This document shows positions 14,427 to 21,242 of a stretch of 21,242 nucleotides of DNA, piece after piece (positions within the stretch are counted from its first letter, which is position 1; every line of letters begins with the position of its first letter). A model generated the notes under the pieces. That model saw only the letters and a list, made by a program, of their open reading frames with translations. It was not told the origin of the DNA and searched no databases. Source of the DNA: CAYSLA01 sp964431685 (GTDB taxonomy: Bacteria; Armatimonadota; UBA5829); contig CAYSLA010000050.1 in assembly GCA_964431685.1 (NCBI GenBank), positions 1 through 21,242 of the forward strand, given 5' to 3'. Both the position numbers and the translations under genes were made by a program.

Positions 14427-15731
14427 ACGCCAGCACGCATAGCACACTCACAATTGTCACCATAACAAACACGGCAGGCAGGCCAAGAGCCTTTCCAACA
14501 GGACCGCTCGCCATGGTGGCTATCAGGCCCCCGAACGTCGCCGAGGAGGCCTGCATGCCAAAAGCCCTCCCGCGAAACGACTCCTCCACTCGGGTGGCGA
14601 TCAGGGAAGCCGAGGCGGAGTATACTGCGGATAGGAAGACCGAGGTCAGGAAATACAGGATCGCCAGCACCCAGACCGAGTGAGCGAAAAGCAATATGCT
14701 GACACCTGCGCCTGCCCCAATCATCCCAACGATGATCGCGCGTTCGTGAGTGCGCCTGACCGCGTAGGAAGCCCAGGGATGAGCAGTTGTGAACATGGCT
14801 GCGGCGGGAATAGCAAGCACTAACCCGACCAGCACCCCTTGTCCGCGAGCATCAACTCCCAGACTCACCAGATACAGCGGCAGCACGACCGTCATTGCCA
14901 GCACGAAGAAACCCGTCATGGCGTTGGCCACCATCATCGCGGCCAAAAGCGGCGACCGCAGGGAAGTCCGGAAGTCCGCCAGCAGAGAGGTCGGCTTGTC
15001 GATCTGTGATTTGTTTCTTTCCTGGACAAGGGCCAGCACGAGCAATACGGAAACGAACACCGCAAGCGCCGATACCTTCATCGAGGCTCGGTAGCCGAAC
15101 CATGCCGCCAGGAACCCTCCTACAGCGGGCCCGATTATCTGACCTGCCGCACTGCAGGTCTGAGCCGTGGCGACGTATCTGGATACCATCGCCCGCGGAG
15201 TGTTGGTCGCTATGATCGAGGTGGAGCCTGGTATGAACCCGGTCAGTGCACCATTCAGAAACCTGAGAGCCGCCAACTGCCAGGGCGTCTGGCAGTAGCT
15301 CATGCCGAAGTAGATTGCGCACAGACACAGACCTGCGCGCATAGTCATCATCTTTCTTCCGTACCGATCGCCAATTTTGCCCCACATCGGCATACACACG
15401 ATGCTGGCCAGACACTGCGCAAAGAATATCCGGGAACTCCATCCGATCAGGTTCTCTTCGGCAACTCCAAGCTCTCGCAGATAGAGCGGCAGGAATGGGA
15501 CTATCTGAGTCCAACTGAGTGCGGNNNNNNNNNNNNNNNNNNNNNNNNNNNNNNNNNNNNNNNNNNNNNNNNNNNNNNNNNNNNNNNNNNNNNNNNNNNN
15601 NNNNNNNNNNNNNNNNNNNNNNNNAGCTCTCGCAGATAGAGCGGCAGGAATGGGACTATCTGAGTCCAACTGAGTGCGGCGATGAAGATGGTGAAGGAAA
15701 GAACGTATATGTTGCGGCGATAGAAATGCAT
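14383..15731 (-). CDS. Major facilitator superfamily efflux-type transporter (interrupted by assembly gap)
   Basis: This is a 12-helix inner-membrane transporter of the drug/metabolite-proton antiporter type. MFS motif A is present as GKIGDRYGRK in the loop after helix 2, with a related loop later. The assembled sequence has 100 Ns (15525-15624) flanked by identical 55-base sequences (15470-15524 and 15625-15679). Removing 15525-15679 restores one open frame of 397 residues beginning MHFYRRNIYVLSF. ATG 15731 is preferred: AGGGG lies 10 nt upstream, and the alternative ATG 15755 overlaps a perfect TATAAT. Substrate is unknown. The stop overlaps the convergent Pro-rich protein gene by 44 nt. 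Confidence 0.88.
15525..15624. other. Scaffold gap (100 N), probably artefactual
   Basis: The 55 bases left of the gap (15470-15524) are repeated exactly right of it (15625-15679), both starting AGCTCTCGCAG. An exact overlap of assembler-k-mer-like length suggests two contigs that should have been merged. Collapsing 155 bases gives a continuous MFS gene, so nothing is likely missing here. Confidence 0.9.
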
Positions 15732-15753
15732 GCGACGAGGACCCCTGCGCTTC

Positions 15754-15762
15754 ATTATACCA
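15754..15762 (-). promoter_or_regulatory. Extended -10 promoter for the MFS gene
   Basis: On the minus strand TGG precedes a perfect TATAAT (15759-15754), an extended -10 element. No good -35 box lies at 16-18 nt. Transcription would start near 15747, just before the AGGGG Shine-Dalgarno of ATG 15731. Confidence 0.4.
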
Positions 15763-15817
15763 GTTCGCGCAACCTCGTGCCCAGTTGCCTGTGGATGACC
15801 GCGGCACTGTGATGCGC

Positions 15818-15846
15818 TTGACCGAGCAGTTCCGGTATGCAATAAT
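15818..15846 (+). promoter_or_regulatory. Sigma-70-type promoter for the envelope operon
   Basis: TTGACC (15818-15823), a 17-nt spacer and AATAAT (15841-15846, five of six bases) predict transcription from about 15853, giving a ~30-nt leader before ATG 15883. It is the best-placed promoter for the four-gene plus-strand operon that follows. Confidence 0.55.
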
Positions 15847-15882
15847 GTTGCCAGTCCAACGACGGGCGAACTAACGGAAGAT

Positions 15883-17028
15883 ATGTTCAGACGCAAATTG
15901 CACATAATCACACATCTGGCCGCATCGCTGATCGGAATATGCGTTCTGCCCGGTCTGGTACTTGCGGGCGAAATACACGATCTTGCTGTGAGCGGGTCAA
16001 CTCAGGCAATTGCAGGAGTTCTGGCTGAGCGGCCCCTCCAGGTAAACGCACTCAATGACCTGCGTCAGACTCCGCTGCATTGTGCCGGCGGGGCCGGTAT
16101 GGTTGATTCGGCAAAGCTGCTCATTGCCCGTGGCGCCCTCGTCAACGCACGAGCAGCCGACGGAAGGTCACCGCTGCACCTTGCTGTGGAGTCGGGTTCG
16201 CTGGAGATAGTGAGCCTGCTTCTTGAGAGCGGCGCCCGGGTAAACTCAATGGATGTCCGGCGGCGAACGCCGCTCGCCATCGCTCGTGCCTGGGGCCGCA
16301 CTGCCATCGCTGATCTGCTGTTATCAAACGGCGGAGAAGACGAAAATGCCTCGACCAACGCTGGCGGAGGATCTGTGCGCCACTTCCGAATGACCGTGAG
16401 CGGGTGTCCGGTAGACGCAGTTTACGCCAACCTGGACAACCGTTCGGTGAGACTTACGTCGGCCATTCCTGAATCTGGACCCGGGTCTCTGGAGTCGTTC
16501 GGTTCCTTTGTGCGACGCCTTCAGCCCACCGCCGCGATCAACGGCACTTTCTTCTGCCGCAACAGCAAACTTCCGATCGGAGACATCGTAATCGCCGGAA
16601 ATCTGGCACACGCTGGCGGTACGGGCACCGCAATGTGCATTACGGCGGACAACAGAGTATGCTTCCGAACACCAGCCAGATGGGTTCGGCAAGACTGGAG
16701 CGGATTTGAGACGGTGATCTGCGCCGGTCCGCGCCTGGTTGCCAACGGCCGCGTGGTTCTGAACGCACGCAGTGAAGGATTCCGCGATCCACACGTCCTT
16801 GGCACTGCCAGGCGAACCGCCGTCGGTCTTACGTACATGAACAGGTTACTTCTCCTGACGACGAGAAAACCTTGTACACTGACCAAGCTGGCCTACATAA
16901 TGAAGACTCTTGGCTGCACGGACGCGATCAACTTTGACGGAGGATCTTCGTCAGCCTTATACTATCGCGGAAAGGCCATAATCAAACCATCCTCTGCGCT
17001 AGCCAACGTCCTGCTGGTCTACGATTAG
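15883..17028 (+). CDS. Secreted ankyrin-repeat / NAGPA-type phosphodiester glycosidase fusion
   Basis: The 381-residue protein starts with a signal peptide (1 to ~28, LPGLVLAG). Three ankyrin repeats follow (about 63-95, 96-128 and 129-151), two with clear TPLH/SPLH starts. Residues ~166-381 form a NAGPA-type phosphodiester glycosidase domain with the family signatures INGTFF (219-224), AGPRL (281-285), RRTAVG (310-315) and NFDGGSSSALYY (350-361). NAGPA enzymes remove a sugar from a sugar-phosphate diester; bacterial members are thought to act on cell-wall or exopolysaccharide glycans. The ankyrin part may be a protein-docking module in the periplasm or on the surface. This domain pairing is uncommon as far as I know. 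GGAAG lies just before ATG 15883. It is the first gene of the operon, 13 nt before the glycosyltransferase. Confidence 0.88.
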   Translation: MFRRKLHIITHLAASLIGICVLPGLVLAGEIHDLAVSGSTQAIAGVLAERPLQVNALNDLRQTPLHCAGGAGMVDSAKLLIARGALVNARAADGRSPLHLAVESGSLEIVSLLLESGARVNSMDVRRRTPLAIARAWGRTAIADLLLSNGGEDENASTNAGGGSVRHFRMTVSGCPVDAVYANLDNRSVRLTSAIPESGPGSLESFGSFVRRLQPTAAINGTFFCRNSKLPIGDIVIAGNLAHAGGTGTAMCITADNRVCFRTPARWVRQDWSGFETVICAGPRLVANGRVVLNARSEGFRDPHVLGTARRTAVGLTYMNRLLLLTTRKPCTLTKLAYIMKTLGCTDAINFDGGSSSALYYRGKAIIKPSSALANVLLVYD

Positions 17029-17041
17029 GAGAACTCTTTCT

Positions 17042-18718
17042 ATGTTGCAGCGCGACGCAGGCGATCGCATCATACTTCTCTCGCTGATCATTCTGGCGAT
17101 TGCGGGATTTCTGCTCGTGTGGACCAGCACACAGAGGTTCGGCCCCGGAATGTCTCCCGATGCTCTGGTCTACCTTAGCGGCGCAAAGAACGTCGCGGCG
17201 GGCAACGGATTCGTCATGCTAGACCCTTCCGTTCCCTCAGGCTGCGCTCAGGACAATCGGAACGGTAGCGGAGCGCTTCCACGCGCTCCCATGGGCTCAG
17301 AAGGAGCGACTACGCTCGGCACAGGTGCCAAACCGATCGTCATCTGGGCACCATTCTTCGCACACGCTATCGCAGGAGTCAGCCTGACTGGCCTGGATCT
17401 GTTCACATCCACGCGTCTGATCAACTCGGCTGCGTTTGCCTTTCTGATACTCACCTGCGGATTGTGGATAAGACGCACCGTCACCCACCGGATACTGGCA
17501 GTCCCAGGAGCAGCTTCAGTGTTGCTGGCTAAACCTCTCATCTACACAGCCTCGTTCGTCTGGAGCGAGGTCTTGTTTCTCCTCTTTATGGTGCTGTTTC
17601 TGATAGAAATCAGCAATTGCATCAGGCGCCCCACCATCTCCAACATCGTTGCGGCGGGAGTTTTGGGCGGCATAATGTTCCTTACACGCTATGCCGGCTC
17701 AACGATTGTGGCCGGGGGAGCGCTCTCGCTTCTTGTTTTGAGCTCCCAGCAACTTGGAAAGCGAGTGCGTGATCTGGTAGTGTTCTGTGTCGCGTGTGCA
17801 GCCGTGGCTGTGCCGTGGTTGGCCAGAAACTACTTGCTTGCCCATACCATTACGGGCGAACGACACCCGTCCCAAGTACCGTTGGCGCAGAATGCCATTT
17901 CTGCGTGGAACACTATGGTCAGTTGGCAGTTGCCGTCCACACTGCCGCTCGATCTACGGCGGGTTGTGTTCTTTGGAGTCTGCCTGGCTATTGGATGGGC
18001 GGTGGTGCAAGCTCTACGCAGAAGAGGCTCAGAACAGCAAGATTCCAATGCGCCCGCTGTCGCGGCGATAGTTCTGCTGGTCTTTGTGCCTCTGCTCGTT
18101 CTCTCGGCCTCAAAGGTGGCCACAGACCTTCTGCAGGACAGGCTGCTCAGCCCGGCTTATGTGTTGATGGCGCTGCTGGGAACCGTGGCGCTTGACCGTG
18201 CGGTATCGTCTGTCTCGCCGGAATCACGACGAAAGCCGGCGTTGCTGATCGCGGCGGCAGCATTCTGTGTGTGGCTCGTCTTTCCAATGCATACGGCGTA
18301 TCTGGTCTGGACTCAGTACAGGCTGAGCGGCCCGGGCAGGTATCTGAAAGCTGCGTGGACGGACGCAGAGTTTGCACGGCAGGTCGGATCCCTGCCGGCC
18401 GGTTCGCTTCTTATAAGCAACTCACCGGAGGCCGTATTCATAACCAGCGAGAGGCGGGCCGTGGTCAGCACACATACTTCCCGAATTGCAGTCTATGAAG
18501 GGCTTCCGCCCGGGGTCTTCAAATTCGCGGAACTGATCGCGGAGTGTAAGTCTGGCTACCTTATCTGGTATAATGACGATGGATACAGGAAGTATCTGCA
18601 TACTATCGACGATCTCGCCGCGGTGGCCAACTTCGCACCGGTATACGAGAATGAGTCCGGTACCGTATACTCGATTTCACCGATAACCTCGACAAAAGGA
18701 GAACCTGCCGAGAATTGA
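17042..18718 (+). CDS. GT-C-type membrane glycosyltransferase (PMT/ArnT/GT39-like)
   Basis: The 558-residue protein has about ten or more transmembrane helices, starting at residues 10-28, and a soluble C-terminal part (~430-550). The first outer loop MSPDALVYLSGAKNVAAGNGF carries the acidic residue D40 expected in the GT-C active site. Such enzymes transfer a sugar from a polyprenyl-phosphate carrier to lipids, glycans or proteins on the outer face of the membrane. Residues ~62-96 of this loop are a Gly/Ser/Pro-rich insert encoded by a stretch rich in inverted repeats (17229-17289); homologues normally pass directly from GNGF to the following KPxxxWAP segment. AGGAG lies 10 nt before ATG 17042, and the stop overlaps the next gene by 4 nt. 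Acceptor and donor are unknown. Confidence 0.8.
   Translation: MLQRDAGDRIILLSLIILAIAGFLLVWTSTQRFGPGMSPDALVYLSGAKNVAAGNGFVMLDPSVPSGCAQDNRNGSGALPRAPMGSEGATTLGTGAKPIVIWAPFFAHAIAGVSLTGLDLFTSTRLINSAAFAFLILTCGLWIRRTVTHRILAVPGAASVLLAKPLIYTASFVWSEVLFLLFMVLFLIEISNCIRRPTISNIVAAGVLGGIMFLTRYAGSTIVAGGALSLLVLSSQQLGKRVRDLVVFCVACAAVAVPWLARNYLLAHTITGERHPSQVPLAQNAISAWNTMVSWQLPSTLPLDLRRVVFFGVCLAIGWAVVQALRRRGSEQQDSNAPAVAAIVLLVFVPLLVLSASKVATDLLQDRLLSPAYVLMALLGTVALDRAVSSVSPESRRKPALLIAAAAFCVWLVFPMHTAYLVWTQYRLSGPGRYLKAAWTDAEFARQVGSLPAGSLLISNSPEAVFITSERRAVVSTHTSRIAVYEGLPPGVFKFAELIAECKSGYLIWYNDDGYRKYLHTIDDLAAVANFAPVYENESGTVYSISPITSTKGEPAEN
17229..17289. repeat. Hairpin-rich insert inside the glycosyltransferase gene
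   Basis: CCGTTCC (17229-17235) pairs with GGAACGG (17259-17265), and GGAGCGC (17270-17276) pairs with GCGCTCC (17283-17289). Smaller pairs follow to about 17317. The stretch is in frame and encodes a low-complexity loop segment, consistent with insertion of palindromic repeat DNA at a tolerant site. Confidence 0.55.
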
Positions 18719-19560
18719 ACCCGACTACACGCAACATCATCTCAGTACTTGCGATATACCTATTCTTGACAACCGCCGCCAGCGGGGCGGTGTCGTCGCG
18801 CCAGTCCTCACCAGCCCGCATACCAGCGTCGGATGATCCGATACGGATGCTGACTACATCTGCTAATCCGAATCCCTTCCGATTGTCCGGCAATATCGTG
18901 GCTTCACTGCCAAGTGTCCTGCAAACCAAGAGCACTGATGCGCTTTGGGCCAGAAACCTTGGGCTGTTTATGAACCGGGGAAACGAGTCGGACAACGCTG
19001 TCGCGCTGACTTTCGACGACGGCCCCCACCCCATCTTCACACCCCGTCTGCTTGCCATTCTGCGAAAGTATGACGTGCGTGCAACGTTCTTTGTTGTCGG
19101 GAAGCTGGCAGAGAAGCACCCCGATTTGATCCGCCAGATCTATGAGGACGGTCATGTGATAGGCAATCACTCCTATTCACACCCAAATCTGAACACGCTA
19201 ACGGAGGCCGAGGTCTACGCAGAGTGGGAACTCACCAGCCGGATCATAGAGTCAATCACAGGAGAACGAGTCCGGTACTGCAGACCTCCCGGAGGCCACT
19301 ACAACGACGCCGTCCTGCGGGCTGCAGTGGATGCCGGACTGCGAGTCGTCTGGTTCACCACAAACACGGCAGACTACAAGCGCCCCGCCACCACAACTAT
19401 CGTCAACAAAGCGATGCCGGGTGCTCAGAACGGTAGTATCATTCTTCTTCATACGGGAGTTCAGCAGACTATAGAGGCACTCCCCTTAATCATCAGAGCA
19501 TTTCGCGGTCTCGGTCTGGAATTCAGTACAGTAGATGAACTACAGCCGCCCTACAACTAG
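18715..19560 (+). CDS. Secreted polysaccharide deacetylase (NodB/PgdA family)
   Basis: This is a metal-dependent deacetylase that removes N- or O-acetyl groups from peptidoglycan, chitin-like or exopolysaccharide glycans outside the cytoplasm. All NodB motifs are present: TFDDGP at 99-104 (D101 catalytic base, D102 metal), HSYSH at 152-156 (both His metal ligands), RPPGG at 190-194 and LLHTG at 244-248 (catalytic H246). The start is TTG 18715, overlapping the previous stop by 4 nt, with AAAGGAGA 12 nt upstream. It is favoured because it yields a signal peptide or membrane anchor (residues ~6-24), and no in-frame ATG precedes the domain closely. Residues ~25-90 are a linker. It probably acts on the glycan built or trimmed by the two preceding genes. 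Confidence 0.92.
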   Translation: MNPTTRNIISVLAIYLFLTTAASGAVSSRQSSPARIPASDDPIRMLTTSANPNPFRLSGNIVASLPSVLQTKSTDALWARNLGLFMNRGNESDNAVALTFDDGPHPIFTPRLLAILRKYDVRATFFVVGKLAEKHPDLIRQIYEDGHVIGNHSYSHPNLNTLTEAEVYAEWELTSRIIESITGERVRYCRPPGGHYNDAVLRAAVDAGLRVVWFTTNTADYKRPATTTIVNKAMPGAQNGSIILLHTGVQQTIEALPLIIRAFRGLGLEFSTVDELQPPYN

Positions 19561-21046
19561 CATACTCTTTGCGCTTATTTGGAGTGTGTTTCTCATCTGG
19601 CTGGGAGCCGAAGCCACCGCCGCGGTTGAGATCTACCGCATCCGCATTGAGAACAAGCCCCGAGGACTGGTGCAGATCAGCGTGGATGCGGGTAGAAGCT
19701 ACAAGACTGTAGGCATGGTGACGTCACCTGCCAACTCACGCGCTATAGGTTTTCCAGCGTCATCCTATACTCCAGAGGGCACTGTTGCCGCGACAAGCAT
19801 ACAGGGCATTAGAGTCAAGGTAGGCAGCTTCGTCGAGGCTAAGGGCAAGGCTCAGATGCCGCTCATATTCAGCATCTCACCGGCGGAGTTCAGCGGATTC
19901 CCGGAGTTCATATTCGGTGAAAAACCCAAGTCCTCGACAATCCACACAGACATCTTTGCTGGCCAGACCATCTTCCGGAACCAGGCGCCGTTTGTCGGAA
20001 ACGCGGTCATGGTGGAATCTGACCTTGGCCTGTCGGCCATCCCTGACGACTACACCCCTCGGGCAGGAGCGGTGTTTGTGATAATTGTCCGCAGTTCCGA
20101 GAACCCGCTGTCTTCGGTGGTTTTCGAAAACAAAGCAGGCGGCAGCGTCACCGCCGCATATCTGGACGGAACAACCCGTGTGCTGGCTCGTGTCGTGAGA
20201 GAAGTCACAGGCATCGGGCGGTATGACGGAACCACGTACACAGGCGTGGGAGCGATCAACACAAACCATGGGGGCGTGATAACATTCTCTACTGCGCCTG
20301 TCTGTCCACCCGGCACCCCCGACCGCGGCTCAAAGGAGACACGCGGCGGATTCATGGTGCAGCCATATCATCACTACAACGAGCAGCGAGAGAGCCGCAC
20401 ACAAGTAATGGTCATCCGAGATACCGCAAATGGGCCAGGCCCCGGGCTTGAAGGCACTTCGCCTCTGTTCCTGGGACATTTCAACCTGTTCAGATATGAG
20501 AAGGCGCCGGAACTATCATACAGGGTGCAGTTCAGTATCGACGATGGCGACTGGGAAGACCCGCCTGCGATAGTCGGCCGCATCGACGACGCGCTAACCT
20601 CCAGTGGTCTGAACCACGTCTTCTCGTCCGCGGGAAGTACAAGACGATGCACCAAAGGACTTACAGCCTTTCGGGTCCTTTGCCCCCAGACAAACCTTGA
20701 TCATCTGGTCTCGGACATCGACGCCCACGTGCGGCACCGGGTTCCGAAGCACTCCAGTACGGCGGCGGCCGTGCTCAAGGGCGTGGCGGCGGTTCGCCCA
20801 CCGGACGGGGCTCCACACGGCGCGCTGGTGGATGTTTCCATTGACGGCCGTCACGCAGGAACCTCCAATGTGCATCCTTACGAGATTGACATTGACACTG
20901 CGAAGCTCCACGATGGATTGCACTCCTTGCGGTTTGTGCTTTCAACGGGCGAACGGACGCAGACCAGCACCGTCGAACAAGTGATATGCGTGTCGAATGG
21001 CGTGCCTGATGACGGGAAGCCGGATGCGGTGGCCGACAGACCATAG
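19535..21046 (+). CDS. Secreted protein of unknown function with C-terminal Ig-like domain
   Basis: I do not recognise the family of this 503-residue protein. Residues 1-30 are a signal peptide ending AEATAA. The rest is mostly predicted beta-structure. The C-terminal ~80 residues (GALVDVSIDGRHAGTSNVHP; LHDGLHSLRFVLSTGER) resemble bacterial Ig-like (Big_7-type) domains of surface proteins. A short palindrome (20653-20682) is translated as a Cys-containing patch (about residues 368-384) that looks unlike its surroundings. The gene overlaps the deacetylase by 26 nt, so it is probably translationally coupled and belongs to the same envelope operon. No catalytic motif is evident; a structural or glycan-binding surface role is possible. 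Confidence 0.78.
   Translation: MNYSRPTTSILFALIWSVFLIWLGAEATAAVEIYRIRIENKPRGLVQISVDAGRSYKTVGMVTSPANSRAIGFPASSYTPEGTVAATSIQGIRVKVGSFVEAKGKAQMPLIFSISPAEFSGFPEFIFGEKPKSSTIHTDIFAGQTIFRNQAPFVGNAVMVESDLGLSAIPDDYTPRAGAVFVIIVRSSENPLSSVVFENKAGGSVTAAYLDGTTRVLARVVREVTGIGRYDGTTYTGVGAINTNHGGVITFSTAPVCPPGTPDRGSKETRGGFMVQPYHHYNEQRESRTQVMVIRDTANGPGPGLEGTSPLFLGHFNLFRYEKAPELSYRVQFSIDDGDWEDPPAIVGRIDDALTSSGLNHVFSSAGSTRRCTKGLTAFRVLCPQTNLDHLVSDIDAHVRHRVPKHSSTAAAVLKGVAAVRPPDGAPHGALVDVSIDGRHAGTSNVHPYEIDIDTAKLHDGLHSLRFVLSTGERTQTSTVEQVICVSNGVPDDGKPDAVADRP
20653..20682. repeat. Short coding palindrome in the 503-residue protein
   Basis: CAAAGGAC (20653-20660) pairs perfectly with GTCCTTTG (20675-20682) over a 14-nt loop. 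It lies in frame within the coding region and may be another repeat insertion, but only one copy is seen in this window. Confidence 0.4.
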
Positions 21047-21092
21047 GACACGGCCTCACAAAAGGGTAAGAGCTCAGAGTATGTGAGAAACC

Positions 21093-21178
21093 ACGTCATC
21101 CTGAACTTGGTTCAGGACCCATCCCTTCTCCGGATGGGTGCCGGATATCCTGAACTTGATTCAGGACCGGCATGACGT
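21093..21178. repeat. Composite element with two 17-bp cores and inverted ends
   Basis: The 86-bp element begins ACGTCAT (21093-21099) and ends ATGACGT (21172-21178), a perfect 7-bp terminal inverted repeat. Inside are two core copies (21100-21116, one mismatch; 21149-21165, exact on the opposite strand to the coding copy). Between them is a perfect 8-bp hairpin, ACCCATCC (21117-21124) with GGATGGGT (21132-21139). It lies 47 nt after the last operon gene, where it could act in transcript ending or stability. The rest of the 196-bp tail holds only the promoter at its edge. Confidence 0.75.
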
Positions 21179-21209
21179 AGTACTCATCGAGACTGAGCTG
21201 CTACATTTC

Positions 21210-21239
21210 TTGACTCAAACGTATGTGATGTGCTATCAT
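21210..21239 (+). promoter_or_regulatory. Putative sigma-70-type promoter at the window edge
   Basis: TTGACT (21210-21215), an 18-nt spacer and TATCAT (21234-21239) point rightwards and probably serve a gene beyond position 21242. Confidence 0.4.
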
Positions 21240-21242
21240 CTG

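Noticed and set aside
15755..15911. Upstream extension of the MFS frame with earlier starts
   Set aside because: The added residues precede the normal first helix, the frame crosses a perfect TATAAT at 15759-15754, and part overlaps the start of the divergent ankyrin-NAGPA gene.

Overview
The window looks like a piece of a moderately GC-rich genome from a free-living bacterium, most likely an uncultured or metagenome-assembled one. A 100-N scaffold gap, dense small palindromic repeats between and inside genes, and a LutA-LutB fusion beside menaquinone-type UbiD/UbiX/UbiA genes fit a lesser-known phylum such as Armatimonadota, but no marker gene here settles the taxonomy. There are no rRNA or tRNA genes, CRISPR arrays, transposases or phage genes.

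Layout. (1) Positions 1-6216 hold a minus-strand operon read from right to left: a LutB/LutA-like LUD iron-sulfur oxidoreductase fusion, ubiD, ubiX, a ubiA/mqnP-type prenyltransferase and surE. The junctions are tight (3-nt gap, then two 8-nt overlaps), except for a repeat-bearing 127-bp... more exactly 83-bp spacer before surE. UbiD, UbiX and UbiA match the decarboxylase, prenyl-FMN synthase and prenyltransferase steps of quinone synthesis, probably menaquinone. The LUD fusion is a plausible quinone-linked 2-hydroxyacid (lactate) dehydrogenase. (2) Positions 6217-6368 are a divergent promoter region. They are followed by a very large GH2 glycoside hydrolase (+ strand), which converges on a two-gene minus-strand sugar unit: a xylose-isomerase-like TIM-barrel protein and mannitol-1-phosphate 5-dehydrogenase. 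(3) Positions 12580-14426 hold an intergenic region with a clear promoter and a secreted Pro/Lys-rich protein of unknown function. Its 3' end overlaps a convergent MFS transporter gene. (4) The MFS gene carries the N gap. Identical 55-base sequences lie on both sides of it; merging them restores one intact reading frame, so the gap is an assembly artefact. (5) Positions 15818-21046 are a plus-strand, tightly packed cell-envelope operon: ankyrin-repeat plus NAGPA-type phosphodiester glycosidase, GT-C-type membrane glycosyltransferase, NodB polysaccharide deacetylase, and a secreted protein of unknown function. It has its own promoter. Another promoter-like sequence at the right edge points to a gene beyond the window.

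The most distinctive feature is a family of short nested palindromes built on a 17-bp core (CCTGAATCAAGTTCAGG, five copies with at most one mismatch). Two of the five lie in frame inside coding sequences: the UbiX N-terminal extension and the linker of the Pro-rich secreted protein. Other, unrelated palindromes also sit in frame inside genes (the glycosyltransferase first loop, the Pro-rich protein C-terminus and the 503-residue secreted protein). They appear to lengthen proteins at tolerant sites. No wholly new defence or mobile system is evident. The best candidates for novelty are these coding palindromes and the ankyrin-NAGPA envelope operon.
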